Origin: Deltaproteobacteria bacterium
Lineage (GTDB): Bacteria; Bacillota; Desulfotomaculia; Desulfotomaculales; JAGUVT01
Direction: 5' to 3'
NCBI GenBank assembly: GCA_020062745.1
Contig: JAGUVT010000075.1
Span: 1-56,210, forward strand
Length of the DNA: 56,210 nucleotides
Under the pieces are notes generated by a model. It had not been told where the DNA came from. It saw only the letters and a list, made by a program, of their open reading frames with translations, and searched no databases. Numbering within the stretch: position 1 is the first letter of the stretch; each line of letters begins with the position of its first letter. Of the stretch, positions 55,879 to 56,210 are shown piece by piece. The position numbers and the translations under genes are program-made.

Positions 55879-56210
55879 CCCGCATCATCTCTCACCGGCA
55901 CTTTGCGGAAAACCAGGGAAACATTTTGGCCTCCAAAACCAAACGAATTTGAAACAGCAACATTTACCGGAGCAGGTCTGGCCACATTCGGCACATAATC
56001 CAGTTCACACTCCGGATCAGGATACTCATAATTAACAGTAGGGGGAATAATACCGCGGGCGATGGTCAAAACACAGACCACGGCTTCCAGCCCACCGGCT
56101 GCTCCCAGCAAATGACCGGTCATAGACTTTGTTGAACTGATGGCCATCTTCTTTGCCGCATTTCCAAAAATCTTTTTAATAGCCAGATTTTCAGCTTTAT
56201 CACCTAACGG
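55875..56210 (-). CDS. fabF: Beta-ketoacyl-ACP synthase II, C-terminal part (runs off right edge)
   Basis: [25 protein letters not shown]...[21 protein letters not shown]. Confidence 0.95.
   Translation of the reverse strand, partial: PLGDKAENLAIKKIFGNAAKKMAISSTKSMTGHLLGAAGGLEAVVCVLTIARGIIPPTVNYEYPDPECELDYVPNVARPAPVNVAVSNSFGFGGQNVSLVFRKVPVRDDAG

Noticed and set aside
1-56210. CRISPR arrays, tRNA or rRNA genes
   Set aside because: No regularly spaced direct repeats and no tRNA/rRNA-like sequence were recognised on either strand by eye; a tRNAscan/Infernal run would be decisive.

Overview
The window looks like a chromosomal segment from an anaerobic Peptococcaceae-like Firmicute (my inference from gene content and order), with almost all genes on the minus strand. 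Main blocks: (i) 1-6.97 kb, a cobalamin-riboswitch-controlled locus with ECF transporter parts (an ATPase running off the left edge, plus EcfT) and three secreted proteins that recombine the two folds of animal intrinsic factor/transcobalamin (alpha/alpha-barrel repeats and the DUF4430 beta domain); (ii) 7.1-8.6 kb, DinB polymerase plus a Cys-rich partner; (iii) 9.8-16 kb, a compact NurA-HerA-Mre11-Rad50-like operon in which the Rad50-like protein is split into three ORFs, with the zinc-hook CxxC at the C-terminus of the first; (iv) 16.1-18.9 kb, a SigI/RsgI operon ending in an SLH protein; (v) GGDEF/HD-GYP protein, a 29-aa micro-gene, YifB/ComM, and a divergent XRE / degenerate S24 (CI/LexA-like) regulator pair; (vi) yraN, then an 11-subunit nuoA-N complex I lacking nuoEFG; (vii) the conserved rnhB-ylqF-lepB-rplS-trmD-rimM-khpA-rpsP-ffh-ylxM cluster; (viii) 40.8-54.2 kb, an inserted metabolic island with a class-III aminotransferase fused to a cyanobacterial acyl-ACP-reductase (AAR)-like domain, a second aminotransferase, and a methylthioadenosine/SAH/5'-deoxyadenosine salvage set with two purine-specificity classes of phosphorylase; (ix) ftsY, rnc and a partial fabF. 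The strongest candidates for undescribed biology are the three-piece Rad50 operon, the aminotransferase-AAR fusion, and the riboswitch-controlled transcobalamin-like surface system. All homology calls come from reading the sequence, with no database search.
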